NCBI RefSeq assembly: GCF_018100985.1
Contig: NZ_JAGJEI010000006.1
Location: forward strand, 124,001 to 188,000
Direction: 5' to 3'
Source: Pseudoalteromonas sp. MMG007
GTDB lineage: Bacteria; Pseudomonadota; Gammaproteobacteria; Enterobacterales; Alteromonadaceae
Length of the DNA: 64,000 nucleotides
Position 1 is the stretch's first letter. Every line of letters begins with the position of its first letter. A program made the translations under genes and the position numbers. The notes under the pieces were generated by a model. That model worked only from the letters and a program-made list of their open reading frames with translations, made no database searches and was not told where the DNA came from. This document shows positions 28,711-38,515 of this stretch, in pieces.

Positions 28711-29493
28711 ATGAAATTAAAGCTTTTAACACTTTTAGTTGCAGCATCTGCTGCAACCAACGCATTCGCTGAAGACGCAGAACAAAAAACGTGGGAAGTG
28801 ACGAGTGAACTTGGGGCAATTGTCACTAGTGGTAATACAGAAACAACCACGCTTAAAGGTGGCCTTAAAGTATTACACCACTTAGAAAACTGGGATAACG
28901 AGTACAAAATCGACGGCATCTACAAAGAAGATGAAGTTGAAGACGATAACGGCGACAAAGAAAAGCAGCGTACTAACGAAAAGTACTCTGCCTCTGCGCA
29001 AGGTAATTACAAATTAAATGAAGAGCACTCGCATTTATTCATTTATGGTTCACACGTTTCAGATTACTTTGGTGCGTATAGAACTGAGTCTGTGATATCT
29101 GCAGGTTACGGTCTTCGTTTACTTAACGAAGACGACATGTGGTTAAATGCAGAGTTTGGTCCGGGTTATAAGTTTTTTGAATACTCAGATGACAGTACTC
29201 AAGTAGACGAAAACGGTAACCTTTTAGCTGGCGAAAGCGACAGTGAAATAATTGCTTTAGGTAAGCTTGATTACAACTGGCAGATTTCTGAAAATGCGCG
29301 TTTTACTCAATTAGTGGCTGTTGAATACGGTGACTCAAATACTAAGACTCGCTCAGAAACTGCATTGCTTGCTAAAATTAATGGTTCATTACAAATGAAA
29401 GTGGCTTTTAACGTTATCAACAACTCAGACGTTGCTGACGATGAAGAAAGCACAGATACAGAAACGTCATTAACGCTAGTTTATAGTTTTTAA
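28711..29493 (+). CDS. DUF481 outer-membrane beta-barrel protein (YdiY-like)
   Basis: A signal peptide (first 20 residues, cut after AFA) is followed by a repeated beta-strand pattern and a C-terminal LVYSF with final Phe, as in outer-membrane barrels. The WEVTSELGAIVTSGNTETTTLKGG segment is typical of the DUF481 family, which includes YdiY, annotated as salt-induced. It has 260 residues with many acidic loops (DEVEDDNGDKE). The nearby osmotic channel gene fits a role in salt or osmotic adaptation, but no function can be proved from sequence. Confidence 0.85.
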   Translation: MKLKLLTLLVAASAATNAFAEDAEQKTWEVTSELGAIVTSGNTETTTLKGGLKVLHHLENWDNEYKIDGIYKEDEVEDDNGDKEKQRTNEKYSASAQGNYKLNEEHSHLFIYGSHVSDYFGAYRTESVISAGYGLRLLNEDDMWLNAEFGPGYKFFEYSDDSTQVDENGNLLAGESDSEIIALGKLDYNWQISENARFTQLVAVEYGDSNTKTRSETALLAKINGSLQMKVAFNVINNSDVADDEESTDTETSLTLVYSF

Positions 29494-29525
29494 CTACACT
29501 AACGAATATAAATGACATTAAAATG

Positions 29526-29552
29526 AAAAAAGGGGCGAAAGTCCCTTTTTTA
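29526..29552 (+). terminator. Terminator of the mscS-DUF481 unit
   Basis: A stem of AAAAAGGGGC / GTCCCTTTTT with a GAAA tetraloop (one mismatched pair) continues into a T run. It isolates the polysaccharide locus that begins at 29.6 kb. Confidence 0.85.
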
Positions 29553-29616
29553 TTTATCTAAATTTAATGTATTATGGCGACCGATTTTGGTTGTAGAACT
29601 AGGGATATACCTACTC

Positions 29617-32295
29617 GTGAAAGTTTTAACATATTTTTTTAGTGCTTTTATACTGCTTTGTAGTCTTAGCGCAACGGCTTTTACGCCAACCGCCTCTCAA
29701 ATTGAGCAATTTAAAAAACTGCCAAAAGCTCAACAAGAAGCGCTTGCTAAACAGTATGGTGTAGATGTATCTACAATCACCGGAACAAGCCAATCTAATG
29801 CTCAAAATAGTGATGAGCAGCAATCAACTATTGGTGAACGCCCGGAACAAGAAACAACAGACTTAACCGATGAAGAGCGTTTTAAGCCAAAAACAGACGA
29901 ATTAAAACCATACGGTTATGAGTTATTTGCTGGCGAGCCTACCACCTTTATGCCAAGCGAAAATGCAGCAGTACCCGATACTTATATAGTAGGGCCTGGC
30001 GATCAATTAAAAATAAGCTTTTACGGAAAAGAAAGCGACAGTTTTGATGTAACTGTTGACCGTGAAGGCCGAATAAGCATTCCTGATTTAAGCCCGGTAG
30101 AAGTTGCCGGCTTAACGTTTGCCGAAATTAAAGATTTAATAAAAGTAAAAGTAGAACAAGAAGTCATAGGCGTAAAAGCTTTTGTATCACTTGGGCAGCT
30201 TCGTAGTATGCGTATTTTAGTGCTTGGTGAAGCGTATAAACCAGGTAGTTATAGTGTTTCTTCGTTGACAACGGTATCGCATGCACTGTTTGTAAGTGGT
30301 GGTGTGTCGGATATTGCCTCGCTTCGTAATATTCAAGTTAAACGCGCCGGTAAGGTTGTTGCTAACTTTGATTTGTATGACTTACTTATTAAAGGCGATA
30401 GCAGCAATGATATAGTATTAAAGCCGGGTGATGTTGTGTTTGTTCCTCCTGTAGGTGCACAGGTTCGCGTTGAGGGTTTAGTTAAACGCCCTGCAATATT
30501 TGAGCTAAAAAAAGGCGAGTCTGCAAAGCAATTGCTAACGATGGCCGGTGGCCTTAAGCCCGGTGCATATGCTAAAAATGCTGTGGTGGAGCGCTTTAAT
30601 TTTGACCGCAAAGAAGTTCTTTCTGTCGATTTTTCTAAATCACAAATAAACTATATCCCGCAAGATGGCGATCGTATTCGTTTTAATTCAGTTAGCTCAC
30701 AATATCAAAACTCTATAAGCCTAATTGGTGCGGTAGCTCGCCCTGGTAATTATCAGTGGCATCAAGGTAAGCGTATTTCTGATGTTTTAAAATCAGTACG
30801 TGGAGACTTACTCCCACAAGCCGATCTAAGCTATGGCTTAGTGATCCGCGAAATAAACATTAATGGTGATATAGAAGCGCACCAGTTTGATGTAGCACAA
30901 GCGATAATAAAAAACCCTGAAAATAACCTAGCGCTAAAAGCGAATGACAAAATTGTTGTATTCAGCCGTTTTGAAGAAAAAGAAGCTGAAAAATCAGCAC
31001 TTGCTAATATGGCACTAAGTCAAGAACAGCAAGAGCAACAGCAAAAAGCAGAACAATGGCATAAGTTCGAGCAAAAACAATTTGAAAAATACGTTGGTAT
31101 TAGTCAACAAGACGACAAGTTTGTGATTGATGAAAATAAAGCACTAACTATTGCTGAAATTTCTAAACGTAAAGCCAAGGAAGAAGCAGAGCAAGAGCTT
31201 AAACCAGAAGACTACGCATTATTTAGTCGTCATAACTTACTTGCACCAATTATTGCCAAGTTTAAACAACAGGCTTCTGTGAGCCAAGCTATGCAGCTTG
31301 TTGAAATTAGCGGTAACGTAACTTTCCCAGGTATTTACCCATTAATGGTAGGCGGTGAGGTGCGTGATTTAGTAACAGCGGCAGGCGGCTTACTTGAGTC
31401 TGCTTATGTTAAGCAAGCTGAAATAACGCGTATTGTAGCAAGTGATGCCTCTAAAATAGAGCACTTACGCTTAGACCTTGAAAGTGCAATGCGCGGCGAC
31501 TTACAAAGTAATATTACATTACAAAGTAAAGACAGCATTAACGTGTTTGCTATCCCAAATTGGCAAGAAAACGTAAAAGTAGAACTTAAAGGTGAGCTTA
31601 GATTCCCTGGTACATATACTATCCGTCGAGGTGAAACGCTCACTGAATTACTTCAGCGCGCAGGTGGTTTTTCTGAGTTTGCAGAGCAAAAAGCAGCAAT
31701 ATTTACTCGGGCATCAATCAAAGAGCAAGAGCAGGAGCAGTTAGCGCGTTTATCAACAGAACTACGCCGTGACATAGCTTCAAAGAGCTTTCAAAATTCA
31801 GTAAGCAGTAACACACTTTCGTACGACGAAATGAACATGCTACTAAATGATTTAGCAAGTGTAGAAGCAGTAGGGCGTTTGGTAATCGATTTACCACTCA
31901 TTGTTGAAAATAAGCAAAACTTAGTTCTTCAAGATGGTGATGTTTTATATGTACCAAGCAAGCGTGATTCAATAAGTGTTATTGGCGAAGTTAACTACTC
32001 AACCTCACATTTGTATAAAACTGGCGTAAGTGTTGATGACTATATAGATCTAAGCGGTGGCCTGAAAGAGCGTGCTGACGAAGATAGTATTTACATCATT
32101 AAAGCAAATGGCTCGGTAAAAATACCTCATACCGGCGGCTGGTTTGCAGCTAATAATTCAGAACAGTTAGAGCCTGGCGATACAATTGTGATCCCTATGA
32201 ACGCAGACCATATGGACAAACTGACTTTATGGAGTACTGCAACTCAAATACTTTACCAATTAGGTGTAGCAGTAGCCGCAATCAGCAGCATATAA
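29617..32295 (+). CDS. SLBB-domain polysaccharide export protein (Wza-like)
   Basis: Predicted periplasmic/outer-membrane protein for polysaccharide export. A signal peptide covers about the first 21 residues (VKVLTYFFSAF..). A Poly_export domain near 120-215 begins TYIVGPGDQLKISFYG. At least five SLBB-type segments follow (for example VLGEAYKPGSYSV, VEGLVKRPAIFEL, LIGAVARPGNYQW, ISGNVTFPGIYPL, LKGELRFPGTYTI, VIGEVNYSTSHLY). At about 892 residues it is more than twice the length of E. coli Wza; long forms are common in Vibrio and Pseudoalteromonas loci. There is no lipobox. The frame opens at TTG 29587, but the GTG at 29617 begins a good signal peptide with AGGGA upstream. It is the first gene of the locus. 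Confidence 0.9.
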   Translation: MKVLTYFFSAFILLCSLSATAFTPTASQIEQFKKLPKAQQEALAKQYGVDVSTITGTSQSNAQNSDEQQSTIGERPEQETTDLTDEERFKPKTDELKPYGYELFAGEPTTFMPSENAAVPDTYIVGPGDQLKISFYGKESDSFDVTVDREGRISIPDLSPVEVAGLTFAEIKDLIKVKVEQEVIGVKAFVSLGQLRSMRILVLGEAYKPGSYSVSSLTTVSHALFVSGGVSDIASLRNIQVKRAGKVVANFDLYDLLIKGDSSNDIVLKPGDVVFVPPVGAQVRVEGLVKRPAIFELKKGESAKQLLTMAGGLKPGAYAKNAVVERFNFDRKEVLSVDFSKSQINYIPQDGDRIRFNSVSSQYQNSISLIGAVARPGNYQWHQGKRISDVLKSVRGDLLPQADLSYGLVIREININGDIEAHQFDVAQAIIKNPENNLALKANDKIVVFSRFEEKEAEKSALANMALSQEQQEQQQKAEQWHKFEQKQFEKYVGISQQDDKFVIDENKALTIAEISKRKAKEEAEQELKPEDYALFSRHNLLAPIIAKFKQQASVSQAMQLVEISGNVTFPGIYPLMVGGEVRDLVTAAGGLLESAYVKQAEITRIVASDASKIEHLRLDLESAMRGDLQSNITLQSKDSINVFAIPNWQENVKVELKGELRFPGTYTIRRGETLTELLQRAGGFSEFAEQKAAIFTRASIKEQEQEQLARLSTELRRDIASKSFQNSVSSNTLSYDEMNMLLNDLASVEAVGRLVIDLPLIVENKQNLVLQDGDVLYVPSKRDSISVIGEVNYSTSHLYKTGVSVDDYIDLSGGLKERADEDSIYIIKANGSVKIPHTGGWFAANNSEQLEPGDTIVIPMNADHMDKLTLWSTATQILYQLGVAVAAISSI

Positions 32296-32352
32296 GTGAT
32301 GGTTTTTTAAATCTGTTTATCTAATTTGAATAATTTAAGTGAAAATTAAGTA

Positions 32353-33306
32353 ATGACTAAACATAATATAAAAGGTGAGTATGAAACAGGGGTTTCATAC
32401 AACCAAGATGATGAATTAGATATGCGTGATTTGATCGCCAGCATATGGCGTGGAAAGTTACTTATAATTATTGTGTCGAGTATTTTTGCAGTATTGTCTG
32501 TTTTTTATGCTATTAATTTACCAAATATTTATAAAGCAGAGGCTGTACTTATTCCTGCTGAGTCTAAACAATCAAATGGATTAGCAGGCTTAGCAAGTCA
32601 ATTTGGTGGCTTAGCTGGTATTACAGGTGTTGACCTAGGCGGTGGCGGAGCTGATAAAACTAAGCTCGCACTTGAAATTCTTCAATCGCGAAAGTTTACA
32701 AGCAGTTTTATAGAAAAGCACTCAGTACTACCTGAGTTGATGGCAGCCAAAAGCTGGAGTATTGACAGTGGTGAGCTGTCATATAATGAAGAAATTTATT
32801 CTGTTTCAGAAAATAAGTGGTTAAGAGAAGTTAAAGCCCCTAGAAATGCTGAGCCTTCGATGCAGGAAGCTTATAAAGTTTTTTCTAAAATAGTCAGTAC
32901 AAACTCAGATCCAGAGAGTGGGACTATTACACTTTCTGTAGAGCATATATCTCCATTAGTGGCTCAACAGTGGGTTGATTGGTTAATTGAAGATATAAAC
33001 TTAGAGGTTAAGCAGCGTGATGTAACTGAGGCTGTTAAAAGCACCGAGTTTTTAACGGAGCAACTTGATAAAACAAGAATTTCAGATATTCGAAGTGTCT
33101 TATACAAGTTAGTGGAAGAGCAAACAAAAACAATTATGTTTGCTAATGTACGTGATGAATATGTATTTAAAACTATAGATCCTGCGGTTATTCCTGAAGA
33201 AAAGTTTAAACCTAGACGAGCAATAATTTGTATTGCAGGTACTCTATTAGGTTTCATTCTCAGTTTTTTCTTTTTAGTTATTCGTTTTTTTCTCAAACAA
33301 AAATAA
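32353..33306 (+). CDS. wzz: Wzz-type chain length determinant
   Basis: Inner-membrane polysaccharide co-polymerase of 317 residues. One helix lies at about 35-58 (LLIIIVSSIFAVLSVFYAI) and one at the C-terminus (about 292-312). Between them is a large periplasmic domain beginning with the LPNIYKAEAVLIPAES segment of the Wzz family. A Gly-rich stretch (GLAGLASQFGGLAG) follows at about 75-100. No BY-kinase domain is present, so control of chain length is of the O-antigen Wzz type rather than the Wzc capsule type. It lies 57 nt after the export gene and is followed by a hairpin. Confidence 0.92.
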   Translation: MTKHNIKGEYETGVSYNQDDELDMRDLIASIWRGKLLIIIVSSIFAVLSVFYAINLPNIYKAEAVLIPAESKQSNGLAGLASQFGGLAGITGVDLGGGGADKTKLALEILQSRKFTSSFIEKHSVLPELMAAKSWSIDSGELSYNEEIYSVSENKWLREVKAPRNAEPSMQEAYKVFSKIVSTNSDPESGTITLSVEHISPLVAQQWVDWLIEDINLEVKQRDVTEAVKSTEFLTEQLDKTRISDIRSVLYKLVEEQTKTIMFANVRDEYVFKTIDPAVIPEEKFKPRRAIICIAGTLLGFILSFFFLVIRFFLKQK

Positions 33307-33336
33307 ACCTAAAAAGTTTTAAGCTTCATACGAGTT

Positions 33337-33364
33337 AGAGCTTTTTTAAATTCTAGCTCTTTTT
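33337..33364 (+). terminator. Possible attenuator after wzz
   Basis: A 6-bp stem AGAGCT / AGCTCT with a 12-nt loop is followed by four T. It could lower transcription into the glycosyltransferase genes. The stem is short, so it is only moderately convincing. Confidence 0.5.
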
Positions 33365-33381
33365 ATATGTAACTCAAAGGC

Positions 33382-34239
33382 ATGATGATGAGTACCAATG
33401 AACCATTAGTAAGTGTAGTAATCCCAACGTTAAATAGGACTACAATGCTTACACGCGCTATCGATTCAGTATGTCAACAAACATATAAGAACATTGAAAT
33501 TATAGTAATAGATGACTGCTCAGACGCCCCTGTTAAATTAGACAACCTTTCTTCCAAAACTCCTATACATATTTCAAGAAATGAAAAAAGATTAGGAGGA
33601 GGAGCTTCTCGAAATAAAGGTGCTAAATTAGCTAAAGGTCAATATATTGCATTTCTTGATGATGATGATCATTACCTTACAGATAAAATTGAATTCTTAC
33701 TTGCTAAATTATTAGCACAGCCTAACTTAGTTGCAGTGTTTGGACACGTTAAAGGCAGTGGTAATAAGCCTAAACATCTTGTGGACAATACATACATCAA
33801 TAGTTTTCATGCTATTGGAGGGCTACATACTAACGGTTCATTAATTAAGAAAAGAGCTTTTGACGATATCATGTTTTTAGAGACTCTCCCTAAGTATCAA
33901 GATACTCAGCTGCATATGGAGCTTATAAAAACTAACAAAACTAAATATTTTGAGCATACTGTAGCTTTATGGAATAAAGATCACGGAGAAGGACAGATAA
34001 CAGATTTAAAAAGTGTAAAGCAACATATTAAAGGGTTAAAAGCTTTTTATTTATTAGAAGAGTACATAAATAGCAAGTATAAACTTTTGTATTCAGAGTA
34101 TTTATATTTAATGAAAAATAAAGTTTACCTTTTGAGTAAGTGTAAAAAAAAGGACTTAGTCAAAAATAATATTTCATATACGTGGTACGAAAGTATCTTG
34201 CTTTTTATTGCAGGCATGTATGTTAAATTCAAACGTTAA
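33382..34239 (+). CDS. Family 2 glycosyltransferase
   Basis: GT-A fold enzyme for building the polysaccharide repeat unit. The N-terminal SVVIPTLNRTTMLTRAIDS segment and IIVIDDCSD near 48 are the nucleotide-sugar binding parts. The DDDDHY motif near 93-98 supplies the metal-binding Asp. It has 285 residues. Three ATG in a row allow starts at 33382, 33385 or 33388. An A8 tract lies at 34144-34151 in the last part of the gene. Donor and acceptor cannot be told from sequence. It overlaps the wzy frame. Confidence 0.85.
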   Translation: MMMSTNEPLVSVVIPTLNRTTMLTRAIDSVCQQTYKNIEIIVIDDCSDAPVKLDNLSSKTPIHISRNEKRLGGGASRNKGAKLAKGQYIAFLDDDDHYLTDKIEFLLAKLLAQPNLVAVFGHVKGSGNKPKHLVDNTYINSFHAIGGLHTNGSLIKKRAFDDIMFLETLPKYQDTQLHMELIKTNKTKYFEHTVALWNKDHGEGQITDLKSVKQHIKGLKAFYLLEEYINSKYKLLYSEYLYLMKNKVYLLSKCKKKDLVKNNISYTWYESILLFIAGMYVKFKR

Positions 34240-35482
34240 AAGCTTTTTTTTATATCTACTCTTCCTAGTTGGCAGTTTTTTTTCTCCAGTATTTTCATTT
34301 ATATTGTTCTCGTGTGTTGTTCCGTTTTTTTTAAATAAGAATAACTATACTTTTATAGTGTTTTTATTTTCATTGTTTTTTATTTTTTATGGAATGGCCA
34401 TGGACCCGGTGTCATATATCGGTGATTATTCAAGGTACTATTTATCTTTTTACAAACCAGACATACATATACTAGCTACAGGTAAATTGTATCGATACAG
34501 TGTTTTTAATCTACTACAGTCTTTAGGTATGGGGCCTCAATTTTATACGGGGCTTTCGCTATTTTTAAACTATTTTATAGTGTTAACTGTAAGCTTAAAG
34601 TTTGCTGTTTTATTCTCATTTAATAGAAATAAAAAATTGTTGTTTTTCTTTTTGATAGCCCTTATAAGTATGCCTAGTACTGCCATAGGTAACTTTGAGT
34701 CGATGCTTTCTTTTTCATTGAGTTATATAGCGTTATATTTAATTTGTACTCAAAGGAAAAAGGCCGCTTTGGCGTTTGTTATTATTGCACCTTTAATACA
34801 CCCTGCGGCTATACTTTACTCTGTAATGTATATTCCTGTATTTATATTCAAAAATTCCTTTCATAAATACAAAACAATTTTTTCATTATTGCTTGTTTTA
34901 GGCATTACTGGCTTCTTATTTACACCTTTAGCAAGCGTGCTACCTTTTTTAGACCATATACAAAGAAAGCTTATGACCTTTCTGACTGGTCCGTGGAGCG
35001 AGTATATAGAAAGGCGAGATTTTGAATTTATTTTAATTGCATTAATTAAATTAATTGTATTCGCTTTTTCTATTTATAGAATTAGACAGGTTTATATCAA
35101 AAAATTCAAGTTCATGTATGGAACTGCTCAGCTTAATGATAAAAAAGAATATGCAATAAAAATGCTATACAGTGTAAGTTTATATATGTTTCCAATTATA
35201 TTTTTAGCTATATTTTCTAGGACATTAGCTGAGCGATATATTTACTTTGGTATGTTTTTCTTTTTTCCGGTTGTTATACTTGCTGCAGAAAATTTAAAGA
35301 TATTTATGAATCGTTTTTTTGTATATTCAATGATATTTATTATCTTTTTACTACCACAAAATATCATAGTGTTTGGTGTACTTGCTCTTAAATCAACAAC
35401 GCAAGAATCACTTTCAAACAATATGCATGAGCTCTTGTATAAAGAATATGACAAAGCTCCAGAACCCGGCGGAAGATTATAA
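34220..35482 (+). CDS. wzy: EpsG/Wzy-like polysaccharide polymerase
   Basis: Polytopic inner-membrane protein with about ten predicted helices. It is rich in Phe, Leu and Ile and has periplasmic loops such as MDPVSYIGDYSRYYLSFYKP near 55-75, a pattern of the EpsG family of Wzy polymerases. As the only such protein in the locus it is the best candidate for the polymerase that joins undecaprenyl-linked repeat units. The frame opens at TTG 34208; ATG 34220 is the more likely start (420 residues). It overlaps the preceding glycosyltransferase by 20 nt. Sequence is poorly conserved between polymerases, so the call rests on topology and context. Confidence 0.75.
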   Translation: MLNSNVKSFFLYLLFLVGSFFSPVFSFILFSCVVPFFLNKNNYTFIVFLFSLFFIFYGMAMDPVSYIGDYSRYYLSFYKPDIHILATGKLYRYSVFNLLQSLGMGPQFYTGLSLFLNYFIVLTVSLKFAVLFSFNRNKKLLFFFLIALISMPSTAIGNFESMLSFSLSYIALYLICTQRKKAALAFVIIAPLIHPAAILYSVMYIPVFIFKNSFHKYKTIFSLLLVLGITGFLFTPLASVLPFLDHIQRKLMTFLTGPWSEYIERRDFEFILIALIKLIVFAFSIYRIRQVYIKKFKFMYGTAQLNDKKEYAIKMLYSVSLYMFPIIFLAIFSRTLAERYIYFGMFFFFPVVILAAENLKIFMNRFFVYSMIFIIFLLPQNIIVFGVLALKSTTQESLSNNMHELLYKEYDKAPEPGGRL

Positions 35483-35493
35483 AAGGATTCAAA

Positions 35494-36702
35494 ATGATAG
35501 CTGTTTATGTTGATAATTATGATAGAGCCACTTTTTTCTATCGATTAGCTAAAGGTGCAAATAATAAGCGTTTTCTTTTCTTTACTACAAAGTATTCTGT
35601 TTACCAGTTTTTAAAAAGCGACTTTGAAGTCGTATTATTTAATGCTCACTCAAAGTATCTAAATGATGCCAATGCATTGGCTGACAGTGATTTCTTAAAC
35701 TTGACATATGTTTACCGTGGTAGCCAGTCTTTAGAACATGCTAAATCTGTTTATCAAATGATCAGTGCTCAGTTGATTAATCAGCAATTAAATTACGATC
35801 ATATAGAAGTTGCGATCGTTTTTAATGGTAATTCAGCGTCGCAAAAGGCTTTTATAGATCATTTTTCAGGACGAAATGTTAAAACACTCTTTAGTGAAAT
35901 TAGTAATTTACCTGGGAAGGTTATATTTGACAGGTTAGGAGTAAATGCTAAATCAAGCTTATTTTTCGATGCTCATCAATTAGACATGCTTCCTTCAATC
36001 GCACCTGAAAAGCACAAGCAATGGATTAAGGTTTATGAGGATTACAAAAATAATCCTATTCCTCAAGGTAAGCTAGAACCTAAATTTATAAAAGCTTACA
36101 TTACTGATTATTTAAGTAGTTTTCTTGGTAAAGGTATACGTGAGGAAGACAAGGTTTCTTTATTAAAAAAAGTGACCGCTGTATTGAGGCTATTTCGCTC
36201 TAAATCTAGTTCAGATCTAACTTACGATGATGCAGACCTAAATTGCGATTATATTTTTTTTCCAACGCAAGTAAGGTATGACTCTCAACTAATTTTAAAT
36301 AGCGATATAAATAACCAGCAAGCTATTGAAAAAGCAGTTTTATTAGCCAAAGAGCATGGCTGCAAGCTTTATGTGAAAATTCATCCAGCGGAAACGGATC
36401 CTGAAATCCTAAAAGACTATATATCGCTTAAGAATAAATATGATTTTTTAATAGTTAACTCTAATACGACTGAGCTAATTAAAAGTGCCAAAGTAGTTAC
36501 TACCATAAACTCTACTATTGGACTAGAAGCGCTTATTTATAATAAAGAATTAAAAGTATACGGACGAGCAATTTACAGTGACTTCGACTTTTCTAGGATA
36601 CTTAGCTATATACATAACTATCTGGTAGATTTTGACTATTTTTCAGATGAATTAATAAGTGAAAAAGAACTTAATAAGCTGCTCTCGTTAGCAAGTAAGT
36701 AA
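35494..36702 (+). CDS. Capsule-synthesis (KpsC/KpsS-like) family transferase
   Basis: 402 residues, no membrane helix. The C-terminal half resembles the Capsule_synth family: LYVKIHPAETDPE near 291-303, followed by TTINSTIGLEALIYNKELKVYGRAIYSD near 330-357. In KpsC and KpsS such regions form the CMP-Kdo-binding part of beta-Kdo transferases. The N-terminal half is not recognisable. Since the same locus carries kdsC, kdsB and kdsD, a role in adding Kdo or a related ulosonic acid to the glycan is plausible. It may instead use another CMP-sugar, such as the nonulosonate made by this locus. Confidence 0.65.
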   Translation: MIAVYVDNYDRATFFYRLAKGANNKRFLFFTTKYSVYQFLKSDFEVVLFNAHSKYLNDANALADSDFLNLTYVYRGSQSLEHAKSVYQMISAQLINQQLNYDHIEVAIVFNGNSASQKAFIDHFSGRNVKTLFSEISNLPGKVIFDRLGVNAKSSLFFDAHQLDMLPSIAPEKHKQWIKVYEDYKNNPIPQGKLEPKFIKAYITDYLSSFLGKGIREEDKVSLLKKVTAVLRLFRSKSSSDLTYDDADLNCDYIFFPTQVRYDSQLILNSDINNQQAIEKAVLLAKEHGCKLYVKIHPAETDPEILKDYISLKNKYDFLIVNSNTTELIKSAKVVTTINSTIGLEALIYNKELKVYGRAIYSDFDFSRILSYIHNYLVDFDYFSDELISEKELNKLLSLASK

Positions 36703-36756
36703 AATCCTAAGTAAGGCCATTGTGTATTTAGGTAACTGTGTTTATAGGACAGATGA

Positions 36757-37572
36757 ATGAATGATTTTTCGGTTTTAATGTCGATATATGATAAAGAAAA
36801 CCCTACATATTTGCATGCATGCTTGGAAAGCTTATATAGCCAAACCGTGAAGGCGTCTGAAGTAGTACTTGTACTCGATGGCCCTATTAAGCAAAGCTTA
36901 ATAGAAGTTATAAATAAATGGCAGCCTTTGCTTAATATAATATTAGTCCCTTTACAGGTAAATGTAGGCCTAGGAAATGCTCTGAACGAAGGGTTGAAGG
37001 CATGCTCTTACGAACTTATCGCTCGTATGGACACTGACGACTTATGTTTAGCAGATCGTTTTGAGAAGCAACTAGCTATATTTAAAGAAAAGCCATCAAT
37101 TACCCTTTGTGGATCATTTATTGATGAGATTGAGTGTGAAAGTACTAACTATATAGCGACTCGTAATGTAAAAGAATTTAATGATGATATTATTAAAAAC
37201 TGCATTTCACGAAATCCATTCAACCATATGAGTGTCATGTTTAAAAAAAGCGCGGTTATCTCTGTGGGCAGTTATAAGCATATGATCTCGATGGAAGATT
37301 GGTATTTATGGTTACGTATGCTTAGTCGAGGTTACGAAGGGTACAACATACAGCAAACACTAGTAAAGGCACGTGCAGGTAAAGAAATGATGGCACGGCG
37401 CACTGGCTTTAAATATGTAACCTACGAGGCTAAGCTTGCTAAGCAGAAAGCGAAGCTATTTCCTCAGTATGCTTTAAAATCGTATTTTTATTTTATAGTC
37501 AGATCGTTACCACGATTATTACCGCAAAAATTACTTTACCTAGTCTATCTTTTTTCTCGAAAGGTAAACTAA
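36757..37572 (+). CDS. Family 2 glycosyltransferase, AmsE-like
   Basis: 271 residues. The N-terminus FSVLMSIYDKENPTYLHACLESL and VVLVLDGPI near 36-44 match the AmsE-type branch of GT2. The metal-binding motif is ARMDTDD near 90-96 and the acceptor-site EDW motif is near 180. A basic, hydrophobic tail may attach it to the membrane. It is preceded by AGGACAG 5 nt before the ATG. Sugar specificity is unknown. Confidence 0.85.
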   Translation: MNDFSVLMSIYDKENPTYLHACLESLYSQTVKASEVVLVLDGPIKQSLIEVINKWQPLLNIILVPLQVNVGLGNALNEGLKACSYELIARMDTDDLCLADRFEKQLAIFKEKPSITLCGSFIDEIECESTNYIATRNVKEFNDDIIKNCISRNPFNHMSVMFKKSAVISVGSYKHMISMEDWYLWLRMLSRGYEGYNIQQTLVKARAGKEMMARRTGFKYVTYEAKLAKQKAKLFPQYALKSYFYFIVRSLPRLLPQKLLYLVYLFSRKVN

Positions 37573-37603
37573 TTAATAATATTATCAAAGATAGAGAATT
37601 TAT

Positions 37604-38515
37604 ATGAAAGTAGCAGTTACAGGTGCAACTGGCTTTATAGGTAAAGAGCTCCTTACAGGATGCCCTAGTGACATTGAACTGTTAGCATTAACCAGAAAAA
37701 GCATAAAATTAAGTGATTACATTAAATACGATGATTTATTTAACGTTAAAGCTCAGGACTTAGTTGGGTGTGAGTCGTTTGTTCATTTAGCTGGTGTAGT
37801 CCACATAAGTGGTACCGATTCTGAAATATACACTCGATACAATACTAAACTAGTCTCTCATTTAGCTAATGAAGCCGTTAAAGCAAATATAAAGCGTTTT
37901 ATTTTTGTAAGCACTATAGGTGTTAATGGTATCAGTTCTGGTGAAACGGCTTTCAAGCCTTATGATAAAGCAAATCCACATAATGATTACGCTACATCGA
38001 AGTATAATGCTGAAATAGAACTACAAAATATAGCGAATAATACGGACTTGGAAATAGTGATCGTTAGACCTGTCATGGTTTATGGCAAAGAAGCTCCCGG
38101 TAGCTTTAGGCTACTGTTAAAAACGATCTCGAAATTTGCTATATTACCTTTTGGGTTAGTAAAAAATAAACGCAGTTTTATATCAGTACACAACTTAGTA
38201 GATTTTATATATCTATGTTTAAAACATGAAAATGCGAAAGGACAAATATTTTTAGCATCTGACAATCAACAGGTCTCAACCAAAGAGTTTACAAACTCTA
38301 TTGCGGCTGGATTGAATAAAACTATATTTCAGTTACCTATTCCTATTTTTTTAATGAAATTTGCATTTAAGTTGCTAGGAAAACAATCTTTAAATAAGCA
38401 GTTGTTTGATAATCTAGAAGTCGATTCGAGTAATATGCATGAATTACTAGGTTGGAAACCCGTATTTACAATGGATGCAGCAATGCGCCAATTAACTAGA
38501 GAAAAACATGATTAG
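37604..38515 (+). CDS. NAD-dependent epimerase/reductase (extended SDR, WbpV-like)
   Basis: 303 residues. The Rossmann motif GATGFIG is near 7-13. SDR catalytic residues are Ser in FVSTIGVNG and the Tyr-x3-Lys of DYATSKYNAE near 130. Its position directly before a PglC-type initiating transferase, with a PglF-type dehydratase next, matches loci in which such an SDR reduces or epimerises a UDP-4-keto-6-deoxy-GlcNAc derivative, for example to QuiNAc or FucNAc, to make the first sugar. Exact product cannot be read from sequence. It overlaps the next gene by 8 nt. Confidence 0.8.
   Translation: MKVAVTGATGFIGKELLTGCPSDIELLALTRKSIKLSDYIKYDDLFNVKAQDLVGCESFVHLAGVVHISGTDSEIYTRYNTKLVSHLANEAVKANIKRFIFVSTIGVNGISSGETAFKPYDKANPHNDYATSKYNAEIELQNIANNTDLEIVIVRPVMVYGKEAPGSFRLLLKTISKFAILPFGLVKNKRSFISVHNLVDFIYLCLKHENAKGQIFLASDNQQVSTKEFTNSIAAGLNKTIFQLPIPIFLMKFAFKLLGKQSLNKQLFDNLEVDSSNMHELLGWKPVFTMDAAMRQLTREKHD

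Noticed and set aside
29553-29616. JUMPstart/ops element before the polysaccharide locus
   Set aside because: I looked for GGCGGTAG-like sequence upstream of the export gene and did not find it.
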